Source of the DNA: Corynebacterium tuberculostearicum
GTDB lineage: Bacteria; Actinomycetota; Actinomycetes; Mycobacteriales; Mycobacteriaceae
Assembly: GCF_030503735.1 (NCBI RefSeq)
Contig: NZ_CP073096.1
Location: forward strand, 62,001 to 126,000
Reading direction: 5' to 3'
DNA length: 64,000 nt
Shown here: piece by piece, positions 47,764-57,057 of the stretch
Layout: each line of letters opens with the position of its first letter
Numbering within the stretch: position 1 is the first letter of the stretch
Position numbers and translations under genes: made by a program
The notes under the pieces: model-generated
What the model saw: only the letters and a program-made list of their open reading frames with translations
Databases searched by the model: none
Told to the model about the DNA's origin: nothing

Positions 47764-48144
47764 CTAAGGCCGGCGGAAAATGGCGGAGGCTAGTCCCACC
47801 AGCGCGATGACGCCGACGATAAGGGACGCCACCGGCCAGTACTGCGGGAAGTACTTGAGCGTGTAGCCGAATACTTGACTGTCATCGAACTGCTGCCATA
47901 GCGCGAAGGGCATCCACCACAGCTTGCTCAGCGCCAGGATCGCGCCCACCAGGCCGGTGGCAACCCGCGCGCCACCGCGCAGGAAGAAGCTCGCCGCAAC
48001 CAGCAGTACGCCCGCAATGGTCAGGGCGAAGAGGAGGGGAGTTTCGGTGCCCAGCGGAGAGCCGCGCAGCAGGAACTCGTGGTCAATTGCGTGTTGTTCG
48101 ATGAGGGTATATCCATCGAGGACAACGTCGTCTGGGATTCCCAT
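47764..48144 (-). CDS. Small membrane protein
   Basis: A 126-residue protein with about three hydrophobic segments (roughly 36-52, 58-75 and 100-120) after a polar N-terminus. The start has AAGGAG at a good distance. It is convergent with response regulator 2 and divergent from the YeeE-TusA gene. Function unknown. Confidence 0.75.
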   Translation of the reverse strand: MGIPDDVVLDGYTLIEQHAIDHEFLLRGSPLGTETPLLFALTIAGVLLVAASFFLRGGARVATGLVGAILALSKLWWMPFALWQQFDDSQVFGYTLKYFPQYWPVASLIVGVIALVGLASAIFRRP

Positions 48145-48317
48145 AGGTTAATTCTCCTTAATCGTGCCCGGAGCGGCTGGGGCGCCTGAGGTGGCATAGG
48201 GAAGGCCGACGGAAACGCGGAAATCTGCCACCTTGGAACCGGGTTGTACGTCAATTATAGACAATTCTGTCTTAGGTGTCGTAGGCTGAGGCCCTTAACT
48301 CGAAACAAGGAGAAATA

Positions 48318-49700
48318 GTGATTATTACCGGACTTCTCACCGGCATCGTCTTCGGCGCCGTGCTGCAGCGCGGGCGCTTCTGCGTAACCGGTATGCTGCG
48401 CGATATTTTCCTCAATAAGTCGTGGCGCGGCTTTACCGCCCTGCTCATTTTGATTTCGGTGCATGCCTTTGGCCTGGAGCTGTTGACTGGCACGGGCGTG
48501 CTTTCGCCGGAGATTAGCGATTTCAAGCCGGTAGCCGTCATCGTGGGCGGCTTCATCTTTGGCCTCGGCATCATCTTGTCCGGCGGTTGCGCGTCCGGCA
48601 CGTGGTACCGCTCGGCCGAGGGCCTGGTCGGCTCGTGGATTGCGCTGCTGTTTTATGGGCTTTCGGCCACGGCCATGAAGTCCGGCCCGCTGTCCGATGC
48701 CAATGACTGGTTCAAGCAGTGGAGCCTCCCGGTCACCACCATCCACGGCGCGCTGCACATCTCACCGTGGATCCTGGTGGCGGTCCTGTGGGTCGTGACC
48801 TTCCTGCTGTGGCGCCACTATCGCGCCAAAGACGCCGGCCGACCCAAGGTGGACCTGGGTCAGTCGTGGTACGCCAAGCCGCTGAACATGAACATCGCGG
48901 CCGTGCTCGTTGGCATCATTGGCACGGTAGGTTTTGTGCTTTCGGCCAACGCTGGCCGCAATGGCGGCCTCGGCATCACCACGCCGACGGCGGATATCGT
49001 GCGCTGGAGCGCCACCGGTGATTCCGCCCGCATGAACTGGGGCACCCTGTTGGTCATCGGCCTATTGGTGGGCGCGTTTATCGCTGCAAAGACCGCAGGT
49101 GAGTTCCGCGTGCGCGTTCCAGATGCGCAGACCGCGACCCGCGCTATTTGGGGCGGCATCATGATGGGCGTGGGTGCGTCGCTGGCCGGCGGCTGCACCG
49201 TGGGCAATGGCATGGTGGAGACCTCCCTGTTTAGCTTCCAGGGCTGGGTAGCGCTGTTCTTTATGGCCCTGGGCGTAGGTGCGGGCGCGCGCCTGTGGCT
49301 GAAACCCAAGAGTGAGCCGCAGCAGCCGCAGACCTACTCCACCGAGGAATCCGTGGATAACTCGGTGGTCTCCGCCGAGGATAAGGTGCTGCCGAGCTTT
49401 GCCACTGCCACCGGGGCGGTAGCGCTCAAGACCAAGCCGCAGGCCAAGGAGAAGGCTCGCGCGTTGGGTGACGGGCGCTATGCGCTCGATACCCTCGGCG
49501 CGGTGTGCCCGTTCCCGCTGATTGAGGCCAAGCAAGTCATGGCGGAGCTGGAGCCGGGCGAGGCGCTAGTCATTGACTTTGATTGCACCCAGGCCACCGA
49601 GTCCATCCCGCAGTGGGCGGCCGATGAGGGCCATGAGATTCGTGATTTCCATCGCTCGGGCGATGCTGGTTGGCAGGTCACGGTGGTCAAGGGCGGATAA
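48318..49700 (+). CDS. YeeE/YedE-family sulfur transporter fused to a TusA domain
   Basis: A 460-residue membrane protein. The first 330 residues are a YeeE/YedE (DUF395) transporter with two similar halves, each with a conserved cysteine motif (GGCASGTWYRSAEG and GGCTVGNGM). These are the residues that pass thiosulfate in the characterised family. A linker leads to a C-terminal TusA/SirA domain (about 385-460) with the CPxP motif at C397 (LGAVCPFPL), which carries persulfide sulfur. The fusion suggests import of thiosulfate or a persulfide and direct hand-over to TusA. The start is GTG at 48318 with AAGGAG at 48307-48312. Confidence 0.92.
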   Translation: MIITGLLTGIVFGAVLQRGRFCVTGMLRDIFLNKSWRGFTALLILISVHAFGLELLTGTGVLSPEISDFKPVAVIVGGFIFGLGIILSGGCASGTWYRSAEGLVGSWIALLFYGLSATAMKSGPLSDANDWFKQWSLPVTTIHGALHISPWILVAVLWVVTFLLWRHYRAKDAGRPKVDLGQSWYAKPLNMNIAAVLVGIIGTVGFVLSANAGRNGGLGITTPTADIVRWSATGDSARMNWGTLLVIGLLVGAFIAAKTAGEFRVRVPDAQTATRAIWGGIMMGVGASLAGGCTVGNGMVETSLFSFQGWVALFFMALGVGAGARLWLKPKSEPQQPQTYSTEESVDNSVVSAEDKVLPSFATATGAVALKTKPQAKEKARALGDGRYALDTLGAVCPFPLIEAKQVMAELEPGEALVIDFDCTQATESIPQWAADEGHEIRDFHRSGDAGWQVTVVKGG

Positions 49701-49785
49701 TTACATCATTGTCAGCTACTATGAGGAGGCAGAAGAATCGAGCGTGATTCTTATGCCTCCTTTGTGGTTTGAAAGAAGTTTTCTC

Positions 49786-49908
49786 ATGCCCGAGTTTGAT
49801 GATAATTCCACCGCTGTTGCCGATATTTTGCATGCCTTCGCCGTCTTTGAACGCGAGGAAGAACACGTTTTGGACGCGGAGCTGCGCCTTAACGTGTATG
49901 CCAGCTAG
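49786..49908 (+). CDS. Possible 40-residue acidic protein before the phosphodiesterase gene
   Basis: ATG at 49786 with GAAAGAAG upstream; it ends 3 bases before the next gene. The product is MPEFDDNSTAVADILHAF followed by a Glu-rich helix and LNVYAS. An ATG at 49753 would add 11 residues. Coding is suggested by spacing and composition only. It may be a small helical protein co-expressed with the phosphodiesterase. Confidence 0.4.
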   Translation: MPEFDDNSTAVADILHAFAVFEREEEHVLDAELRLNVYAS

Positions 49909-49911
49909 GCC

Positions 49912-50454
49912 ATGATTCGCGTCTTTTCTGCGTTGCTGCCCTCGGCCGCTGCGCGTGAGCATTTGGTATATACGCTGCGGCCTATCCATGCGGCAACCAC
50001 CAATGAGTTGCGCTGGACGGACCCGGATAATTGGCATGTAACCATGGCCTTTTATGGTGATCAGCCCAATGATGCCGCGGCCGTGCGCGAGCACCTCGCC
50101 CACGCGGTGGCTGGGCGCTCAGCGTTGGATGTGCGTTTAAGCGGAGCGGGGAGCTTTGAGCAGCGCACGCTGTGGGTAGGCGTCGGCGGGCAGGGGCGCG
50201 GTGTGCGGGAGTTGATGGCGGAGTGCCAGCTTGCCGACGTCCCCTTTAACCACCATCGCCCCCACCTCACCGTCGCGCGGGCCGGCCGACGCACCCGCGA
50301 GCCGTGGGCGCTGGCGGATTTCGTGCGCGCGTTATCGGTGTATCGGGGACCGGATTTTCGTGCGGACCGGGTTTGCCTCATGCAATCGCACTTGGGCGAG
50401 GGCCGCAGCGGCGGGCCGCGCTACGAGGTAATCGAAGAATACCCGTTGTTCTAG
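49912..50454 (+). CDS. thpR: RNA 2',3'-cyclic phosphodiesterase (2'-5' RNA ligase family)
   Basis: A 180-residue 2H-phosphoesterase that opens 2',3'-cyclic phosphates at RNA ends. Both catalytic HxTx motifs are present: WHVTMAFYGDQ and HRPHLTVARAGR. The C-terminal SHLGEGRSGGPRYEVI is typical. It overlaps the convergent FUSC gene end by 4 bases. Confidence 0.93.
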   Translation: MIRVFSALLPSAAAREHLVYTLRPIHAATTNELRWTDPDNWHVTMAFYGDQPNDAAAVREHLAHAVAGRSALDVRLSGAGSFEQRTLWVGVGGQGRGVRELMAECQLADVPFNHHRPHLTVARAGRRTREPWALADFVRALSVYRGPDFRADRVCLMQSHLGEGRSGGPRYEVIEEYPLF

Positions 50455-52142
50455 GCGGCGCGGGCGGCACGGATTTCCCGCACGAGGGCATCGAGCTCCG
50501 CGCGGGTGGCGGTGTGGTCCGGGTGAGTGGTGCAAAAGTCCAGCAGGAAGTATCCGGCGTGCTGCAGGGCGATGTGGCGAGCCCAGAATTGGCGCACGGC
50601 TTCGGGGCTATCGGCGGCGAGGGATTGGATGGCGCGGCGCTCGGAAAGCAGCTCGTATTGCAGGTCGCGGCGTGCGGACAACACGGAATCCGGGGTATTG
50701 ACAAAAAGTAGGCCGAGCAGGGTGGCGGTCGATTCCATCGCGCGGACCTGCAGGCGGGCCTGGTTGCGCACGGGGGCGTGGCGCTGCCATAGCCACAGCA
50801 CGGCGGTGGCGATGAGGATGGACAGCACAATTTCGCCGCAGCGGGCTTGGATGGTTGGCCACAAGGGGCGGGTGGCGGAATTGCCCATGAGCAGGGCTAG
50901 GGGTGTGGAGAAGATAACACAGATGGCGTAGTTTTTGGCCACGAAGATCTCCGCGCAGAATTGGCAGGCGGCCAGCGCTAGCAGCAACGTCCAGCCATTA
51001 ATTCCGAAGTAGTGGAGGATGGAAAATAGCAGCACGCCGACAACGGATCCGAGCATGCGGTGGATGCCGCGGACGGTGCCTGGTACGTGGTCGGGGCCCC
51101 ATTGCAGCATGAGGAAGGCAGAGACCACGCCCCAGTCCGGCCGGTCGAAGCCAAGAGAGAGGCCCACGAGCACGGTAATGGCCGCCGAAAGGACCACCTT
51201 TTGGGTGGTGACCATGGCGTGTGAATCCCGTACCGCGGCGCGGTAGAGGCGGTAGCGGCCGGTGGGGCGGGTGTGGGGAATGGCGGTGCGGTTCGGATCG
51301 ACGTCGGTGACATTATCGGTGAGCTGGTCCGAATCAGCACCCAAATCAAGGGCGCGGTTATGTGCCACGATGGTGTGCTGGGCTGCGAGGGTGCGCTCTA
51401 CTAAGTGCGCGCCTTGGGGGTCGATGACGCGGCCGCCGCGGATAATGTGGGCGTCGGAAAGCGCCTGCCAAGCAGCAAAAAGTGCGGTTTGCGCTTGGTG
51501 GTGGCGGGCCAAGGAATCGTCGCGGTCATCCTTAAAGGCGGCCGCGGCCTTTTCGAGCGCGGCAACCGCGCGGCGTTCGGGGCCGTGGGCGTCAATAAGG
51601 GCCGGCGCCATGCCGAGCACGAGGCTGGCTACCATGCCGGTCAGCGCCCAAAAGAGCAGCTGGCCCACGGTGACATCGGTGCGCGCAAGCATCACCGAAC
51701 CGCCGCCGACCATGACCAGGAAGAAGGTGCCCGGTGGCGGCAGGCGCAGGCCATTTTGTGCAAAGCCACACACGGCGGCCAATACCGTGGAGTAGAGGCC
51801 TGCCAGCAGCAGCCACCAATGGCCGTGACCCGGTGCAAAGATGAGGTGGCCTACCAACACACCTACGGCGGCCACTGTAATTAGCGCGGTGCCGGCGGTG
51901 AGCATGACGCGTGGGCGGGTGCGATAAGGATGGCCCTCGCCAAAGATGACGGTAAACGCGCCGGTGGAAATAAGCAGGATGGCGTAGTCGTGGCCGGTGA
52001 GCAGAGCGATGGCGCCAGGAATGAGAATCGCCAATCCCGCGCGCAGGGCACCAGGCCAGCGCACCGAGGCGCTATTAAACGCTGTAAGCAATTGGGCGGT
52101 GCTGGGGCGCTGCGGAATGGGATAGTCAGGCTGGGCGGCCAC
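50451..52142 (-). CDS. FUSC-family membrane protein
   Basis: A 563-residue protein of the fusaric-acid-resistance-like/aromatic-acid-exporter group. Two blocks of membrane helices (about 35-185 and 320-450) are separated by a cytoplasmic region, with a C-terminal helical domain. GWTLLLALAACQFCAEIFVAKNYA belongs to the second block, as in FUSC_2. Likely an efflux component, but no substrate can be named. It is a single gene on the minus strand, 67 bases after the end of the ABC importer operon. Confidence 0.88.
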   Translation of the reverse strand: MAAQPDYPIPQRPSTAQLLTAFNSASVRWPGALRAGLAILIPGAIALLTGHDYAILLISTGAFTVIFGEGHPYRTRPRVMLTAGTALITVAAVGVLVGHLIFAPGHGHWWLLLAGLYSTVLAAVCGFAQNGLRLPPPGTFFLVMVGGGSVMLARTDVTVGQLLFWALTGMVASLVLGMAPALIDAHGPERRAVAALEKAAAAFKDDRDDSLARHHQAQTALFAAWQALSDAHIIRGGRVIDPQGAHLVERTLAAQHTIVAHNRALDLGADSDQLTDNVTDVDPNRTAIPHTRPTGRYRLYRAAVRDSHAMVTTQKVVLSAAITVLVGLSLGFDRPDWGVVSAFLMLQWGPDHVPGTVRGIHRMLGSVVGVLLFSILHYFGINGWTLLLALAACQFCAEIFVAKNYAICVIFSTPLALLMGNSATRPLWPTIQARCGEIVLSILIATAVLWLWQRHAPVRNQARLQVRAMESTATLLGLLFVNTPDSVLSARRDLQYELLSERRAIQSLAADSPEAVRQFWARHIALQHAGYFLLDFCTTHPDHTATRAELDALVREIRAARAA

Positions 52143-52209
52143 AGAGCAGCAAGATCCTTTCTAGGTGGAGTAATCTGACCCGACTACCTTACGCCCAAAC
52201 GCACCTTGC

Positions 52210-53664
52210 TCACATTTCGGCGGCAGCGATAAGCCGGCGTGTGTAGTCCGAACTGGGTGAAGACCAGACCTGCTCGGTGGGGCCGTGCTCCAAGAGCCGG
52301 CCGCGGTCGAGGACGGCGACGCTATCGCAAAGGTGGCGCACCACCGCAAGGTCGTGGGTGACGAAGAGCAAAGTGAGCCCGCGCTTGTCGATGACCCCCG
52401 CCAGTAGCTCCAATACCTGCGCGCGCACGGACATATCGAGGGCCGAGACGGCTTCATCGGCTAATAGGATATCCGGCTCGCCGCACAATGCGCGGGCAAT
52501 AGAAATTCGCTGGCGCTGGCCGCCGGAAAACTCGTGCGGGAAGCGATCGAGGCTATCGCCCGGCAGGCCGACCTCTTCGAGCGCGGCGGCGGCACGGGAG
52601 CGCTTTTCAGCCTTGCTGGGGTTTCCCGGAATGGCCTCCGCGATGGATTTCCACACTTTAAGCCGCGGGTTGAGCGAGCCCTGTGGATCTTGGAATACCA
52701 TCTGCACGCGGCCGAGGACGTCGATTTCGCCGCGGGTGGGGTGCTCGAGCCCGGCGATGAGTTTAAGCAGGCTAGTCTTGCCCGAGCCGGACCCGCCCAC
52801 GATGCCCAGACGCTCGCCGTGGTGCACGCGCAGATCGATGCCATCGAGTGCGGCATGTGCGCCGTGGGCCTTGCTGACCCCGCGGAGGGAGACTAGCGCT
52901 TCGCCTTCCGCGGCGGGGGCAAGGGCAAGCTTCGGCGGCCGGGAAGCTGCGATGAGCCTGCGGGTATAGGCATGATCCGGCCGGGCAAGCACCTGCTCGG
53001 TGGGGCCGGATTCCACCACCGCACCCTGGTGCATGACCAACACGGTCGGACACATGCGGCGGATAACACCCAGGTCATGGGTAATAAAGATCAGCGCGGT
53101 GCCATGCGCCTTTGTCACTCGCTCGATAACGCGCAGCACGCCCTCTTGCGTAGTGGCATCCAACGCGGTGGTCGGTTCATCGCAGATGAGCAGGTCGGGG
53201 CAGCCGGCCATGGCCATGGCGACGAGTACGCGTTGGCGCTGGCCGCCGGAGAGCTGATGCGGAAAGCGGGAGGCGATTTCGGCGGCCAGTTCCACCTCTT
53301 CGAGTGCGGCAGCGGAATCGCGTACGCCGGCGTGGGCCAGCTGCTTGCCCACGCGCATCAGGGGATCCAGCGCGCTCATCGGTTCTTGGAAGACCATGGC
53401 CATGGTCTTCCCGCGCAGCGTGCGGATGTGGGCATCGCGTGCACCCACCACCTCGTGGCCGTCTACGGTTACCGATCCGCTCGCGCGCACCCCATCGGGC
53501 AAGAGCCCCATGATGGATAAGGCCGTAAGGGATTTGCCGGATCCGGATTCACCAATGATGCCGAGTTTCTCGCCCGCGGCTAGCTTGAAGTTAACGGGCC
53601 CCAGCAAGGCAGTGGTCGGCGCGGCGGTGGTGACCGCCAAGTTATCTACGTTGAGCAGGCTCAT
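52210..53664 (-). CDS. Peptide-type ABC importer, fused double ATPase
   Basis: A 484-residue cytoplasmic ATPase with two complete nucleotide-binding domains, equivalent to DppD and DppF joined. The first half has GESGSGKS, LSGGQRQRV and LLICDEPTTALD; the second has GGSGSGKTSLLK, FSGGQRQRI and ILLADEAVSALD. It is the last gene of the operon and overlaps the permease before it by 4 bases. Confidence 0.95.
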   Translation of the reverse strand: MSLLNVDNLAVTTAAPTTALLGPVNFKLAAGEKLGIIGESGSGKSLTALSIMGLLPDGVRASGSVTVDGHEVVGARDAHIRTLRGKTMAMVFQEPMSALDPLMRVGKQLAHAGVRDSAAALEEVELAAEIASRFPHQLSGGQRQRVLVAMAMAGCPDLLICDEPTTALDATTQEGVLRVIERVTKAHGTALIFITHDLGVIRRMCPTVLVMHQGAVVESGPTEQVLARPDHAYTRRLIAASRPPKLALAPAAEGEALVSLRGVSKAHGAHAALDGIDLRVHHGERLGIVGGSGSGKTSLLKLIAGLEHPTRGEIDVLGRVQMVFQDPQGSLNPRLKVWKSIAEAIPGNPSKAEKRSRAAAALEEVGLPGDSLDRFPHEFSGGQRQRISIARALCGEPDILLADEAVSALDMSVRAQVLELLAGVIDKRGLTLLFVTHDLAVVRHLCDSVAVLDRGRLLEHGPTEQVWSSPSSDYTRRLIAAAEM

Positions 53665-54482
53665 CGCGCGGATCCTTTCAGGCGGGGATCGAGGAGGTCA
53701 CGGAGGGCGTCGCCAAGCAGGTTAAAGCCCAGCACCGTCGCAGCAATGGCAAGGCCAGGCCAGAAGGCCTGCAGGGGAGCGGTGCCCAGCAGTGACTGGG
53801 AATCTTGCAGCATGCGGCCCCAAGAAGCGGCCGGTGGGGCGGTGCCTAGGCCAAGGTAGGACAGGCCGGCCTCGGCCAGAATAGCGAGGGCGAAATACAC
53901 CGAGGCCTGCACGATGAGCAGGCCAGCGATATTGGGCACAATATGGCGCAGCGCCACCTTCCAGCCCGGAACCGTGGAAATGCGCGCGGAGGAAATAAAG
54001 TCCTGTGTGATGACCTGCAGCGTGCCCGAACGCGCCACCCGGGCAAAGGACGGGATGCCCGCGATGCCGATGGCAATCATGGCCGTAAGCGTCGATGGGC
54101 CCCACACCGCGCCGGCAATAATCGCCAACAGCAGGGCTGGGAAAGCAAGCAGGAGATCGGCGCCGCGCATTACTAAGGCATCGGCCAGCGTGCGACGCCG
54201 CATGCCGGCGAGGATGCCCAGCGGTACCCCCACTAGTGCGGCTATGCCTACCGCGATAAGGCCCACAAAAACCGTAATCTGGGCGCCTGCCATGATGCGG
54301 GAGGCGGTATCGCGCCCAAAACGGTCCGTACCGAGGAGGTGCTCGGCGCTAGGTCCAGCTAGCCGAATATCCGGGTGCGCCAGCGTCGGGTCATAGGGCG
54401 TCCACACCAGCGATACCAATGCCACCAGCACCGTGGCAGCGACGAGGAAGGCTCCTAGCCAGCCAGAAAAACGCAGCTTCAT
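53661..54482 (-). CDS. Peptide-type ABC importer permease (DppC-like)
   Basis: Inner-membrane permease of 273 residues with about six helices. The N-terminal LVSLVWTPYDPTLAHPDIR and GTDRFGRDTASRIMAGAQ are classic DppC/OppC signatures, and SYLGLGTAPPAASWGRMLQ is the EAA-like coupling region. It shares one base with the preceding permease stop and overlaps the ATPase start by 4 bases. Confidence 0.95.
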   Translation of the reverse strand: MKLRFSGWLGAFLVAATVLVALVSLVWTPYDPTLAHPDIRLAGPSAEHLLGTDRFGRDTASRIMAGAQITVFVGLIAVGIAALVGVPLGILAGMRRRTLADALVMRGADLLLAFPALLLAIIAGAVWGPSTLTAMIAIGIAGIPSFARVARSGTLQVITQDFISSARISTVPGWKVALRHIVPNIAGLLIVQASVYFALAILAEAGLSYLGLGTAPPAASWGRMLQDSQSLLGTAPLQAFWPGLAIAATVLGFNLLGDALRDLLDPRLKGSAR

Positions 54483-55450
54483 TACTTCTCACCTGCCGTG
54501 ATGCGCGGATCAATAAACCGGTAGGCCACATCCGTTAAAGCATTAACCACCAAGGCGAAGGCGACGAGCAACATGACCAAGGTCTGCACCGTGGTCAGAT
54601 CGCGCACCGCTACCGCATCCAAGAGCATGGAACCTATACCAGGAATGACAAAGACGGATTCGATCACCACGGCACCCACGACCATCGTCGTCAGCTGCAC
54701 ACCGGCTACCGTTAGCACCGGCAGCGCCGCATTGCGCAGGCCATGACGCTTTAGCGCCTCCCACGGCGATTGACCGAGCGCACGTGCGGTGCGGATAAAA
54801 TCCTGGTGCAGCACATCCAGCACCGCTGAGCGCACATAGCGCGTCAGCATCGCACCTTGCACCACGGCCAGCGCAATAACCGGCAAGATGAGGTGGCGGA
54901 TAAACTCGCCCGCGCCCTGGTTCGGCGGTACCCACCCATTGGCCGGCAGCCAGCCCAAATGTACGGCAAAAATAGCCACCAAGATGATGCCGAGGAGGAA
55001 GCTCGGCACCGCAATGCCCAGCTGCGTGCCGGCCGAAACCACATCGGCGCCGCGGGTGCGGTTGCGCAACGCCAGCCACATTCCCACCGGGATGGCCCCG
55101 GCCAGCGCAAACAGCATCGCTAGGCCGATGAGGATGAGCGTGACTTGGGCGCGGTCAAGCACCAGCGGCGTAATATCCTGCTGCGAGGACAAAGACTGCC
55201 CAAAATCGCCGGTAAATAGGCCCCTTATCCATTCCCAATACTGCGTGAGCAGCGGACGATCTAGGCCTAGCTCGGAGCTCAGCTTTCCGACGGCCTCTTC
55301 GGTGGCATTGACCCCCAATGCCACCCGCGCCGGGTTTCCCGGCACCGCGCGCATAAGCGCGAAAACGATGACAGAGGCGGCAAAGAGTGTTAGCGCAAAG
55401 CGCAGCAGCGGTCGCACGATGGCCCGCCCCGTGGAACGAACGGAACTCAT
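54482..55450 (-). CDS. Peptide-type ABC importer permease (DppB-like)
   Basis: Inner-membrane permease of 322 residues. RFALTLFAASVIVFALMRA at the N-terminus and FIRTARALGQSPWEALKRHG (the EAA loop) are DppB features. It overlaps the binding-protein gene by 4 bases. Substrates of this class include di- and oligopeptides, nickel or glutathione; the sequence does not decide. Confidence 0.95.
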   Translation of the reverse strand: MSSVRSTGRAIVRPLLRFALTLFAASVIVFALMRAVPGNPARVALGVNATEEAVGKLSSELGLDRPLLTQYWEWIRGLFTGDFGQSLSSQQDITPLVLDRAQVTLILIGLAMLFALAGAIPVGMWLALRNRTRGADVVSAGTQLGIAVPSFLLGIILVAIFAVHLGWLPANGWVPPNQGAGEFIRHLILPVIALAVVQGAMLTRYVRSAVLDVLHQDFIRTARALGQSPWEALKRHGLRNAALPVLTVAGVQLTTMVVGAVVIESVFVIPGIGSMLLDAVAVRDLTTVQTLVMLLVAFALVVNALTDVAYRFIDPRITAGEK

Positions 55451-57018
55451 CGGGCCTCCTCTTCGGTGCTTTTATTGGTGGCGTTTGAGGCGGCGTCGGC
55501 AGAGGCGAGGTCGCGCAAGATCAGCGCATCGGTGACCTGATCTGGGTGCAGCCCGCGCACGCCGGAACGGGTGAGCACGATATTGGGCATATTCATAAGC
55601 GTCAGCGCGCCGGCATCCGCCATGATCTGGTCCACGGCCTGCGCCATGAGCTTGGGGTAGTCCTGCTCCGGCGCGGAATCGGCTTGGGCCAAAAGCTCTC
55701 GGGTGCGCGGGGAATCGTAGTTGAGGTAGTAGTGCGGATCACCAAAAAGGGTTGGTACATCGCGCGGCTCCACGTGGGAGATGAGCGACATCTGATAGTC
55801 TTTCGCGCCCATGACCTGGCCCAACCACACGGCCGGGAACTCGGCGGATTCCAGGTTTACCTTAAAACCGACCTCAGATAGCTGCGAGTACAGCAACTCG
55901 GCGACGGTCTGCGCGTAGGGCAGCGTCGGCGTGGTCAGCGTGATTTCTGCGCCTTCCGCGCCGGCCTCCGTGAGCAGCTGGCGGGCCTTTTCTGGGTCGT
56001 AGTCGTAGTAGCGCTTTTCTTGGAACCACGGATCCGTAGGCGGGATGGGTGCACCGCCGGTGTCCTTGGCCATCCCATTCCACAAAATATCATTGGCCGC
56101 CTTGCGGTCTACGGCATAGCCCACGGCCTGGCGCACGCGCGGATCATCGAAGGGAGCTCGGGCATTATTCATGGACAACAGCACCTCCCCGTTGGTGGTG
56201 CCTACCTCGGTGGAAATGTCCTCTTTAATATCATCGAGCAGCTCTGGGTTCTGCACTCCCCAGACCACGTCCACGCCACCGGCCTGCAGGGCATTGACCG
56301 AAGAGATGGTGTCCGGGAAGTAGCGTACGGTGACATCCTGTGCGGCGGGCTTTCCCCAGTATCCGTCCCGAACGTGGAGCGCTATGAACTCAGAAGGCGC
56401 GAATTTGGCGACTTCAAAGGGGCCAGTGCCCACCGGTTGCGCGGCCAGGTTATCCATGCCGCTCGGCGTCATCATCGCGCCGGTGGCCGTTCCCATGGAC
56501 CATAGCCAGCCATTCGATGGCTGCTTGAGGCTCACCTTTAAGGTGTGGTCATCGATCGCGGTGGCCTTTTCTACTGGATCCATGGCTGCGGAGATACCGT
56601 TGGTCCACTTCTCGCGCACGTAATTAATGGAAAAGGCAGCGGTGTCTGCAGTGAAGGCATCGCCATTGGTGAAGGTGACGCCCTTGCGCAGGTCGAAGGT
56701 ATAAGTCCGAGCGTCATCGCTGATATCCCACGAGGTGGCAAGCCCTGGGGTGATAGAGCCGTCTTTATCAATGCGCACGAGAGTCTCGTAGACATTGTCC
56801 ATGAGGACGGCGGGGATGGCAGCACCGCCTGTCGTGGTGAAATCTAGCGAAGTGGCAGCCGAGGTGGACGCCACGGTAAGGGAAGAGAGGGCAGAATTAC
56901 CATCTGCCTGGGAGGTATCAACCACCGCGGTATGACCCGCAGAGCACGCCGAGGCGGCCCCCACGGCGGCCACCATGGCGAGGCTTCCTAGCGCCTTGGC
57001 GGCGCGAAATCTTCTCAT
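55447..57018 (-). CDS. Peptide-type ABC importer substrate-binding lipoprotein
   Basis: Extracellular solute-binding protein, family 5 (SBP_bac_5), 523 residues. The signal peptide ends in GAASAC, a lipobox-like site, so it is probably lipid-anchored. Conserved parts are LDFTTTGGAAIPAVLMDNVYETLV, YTFDLRKGVTFTNGDAFTA and VRQAVGYAVDRKAANDILW. It lies 39 bases after gntR and starts the transport part of the operon. Confidence 0.94.
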   Translation of the reverse strand: MRRFRAAKALGSLAMVAAVGAASACSAGHTAVVDTSQADGNSALSSLTVASTSAATSLDFTTTGGAAIPAVLMDNVYETLVRIDKDGSITPGLATSWDISDDARTYTFDLRKGVTFTNGDAFTADTAAFSINYVREKWTNGISAAMDPVEKATAIDDHTLKVSLKQPSNGWLWSMGTATGAMMTPSGMDNLAAQPVGTGPFEVAKFAPSEFIALHVRDGYWGKPAAQDVTVRYFPDTISSVNALQAGGVDVVWGVQNPELLDDIKEDISTEVGTTNGEVLLSMNNARAPFDDPRVRQAVGYAVDRKAANDILWNGMAKDTGGAPIPPTDPWFQEKRYYDYDPEKARQLLTEAGAEGAEITLTTPTLPYAQTVAELLYSQLSEVGFKVNLESAEFPAVWLGQVMGAKDYQMSLISHVEPRDVPTLFGDPHYYLNYDSPRTRELLAQADSAPEQDYPKLMAQAVDQIMADAGALTLMNMPNIVLTRSGVRGLHPDQVTDALILRDLASADAASNATNKSTEEEAR

Positions 57019-57057
57019 AGAAAGCAGGGTAGCCGGTGGCTAAAGCTGCCGTGAAAC

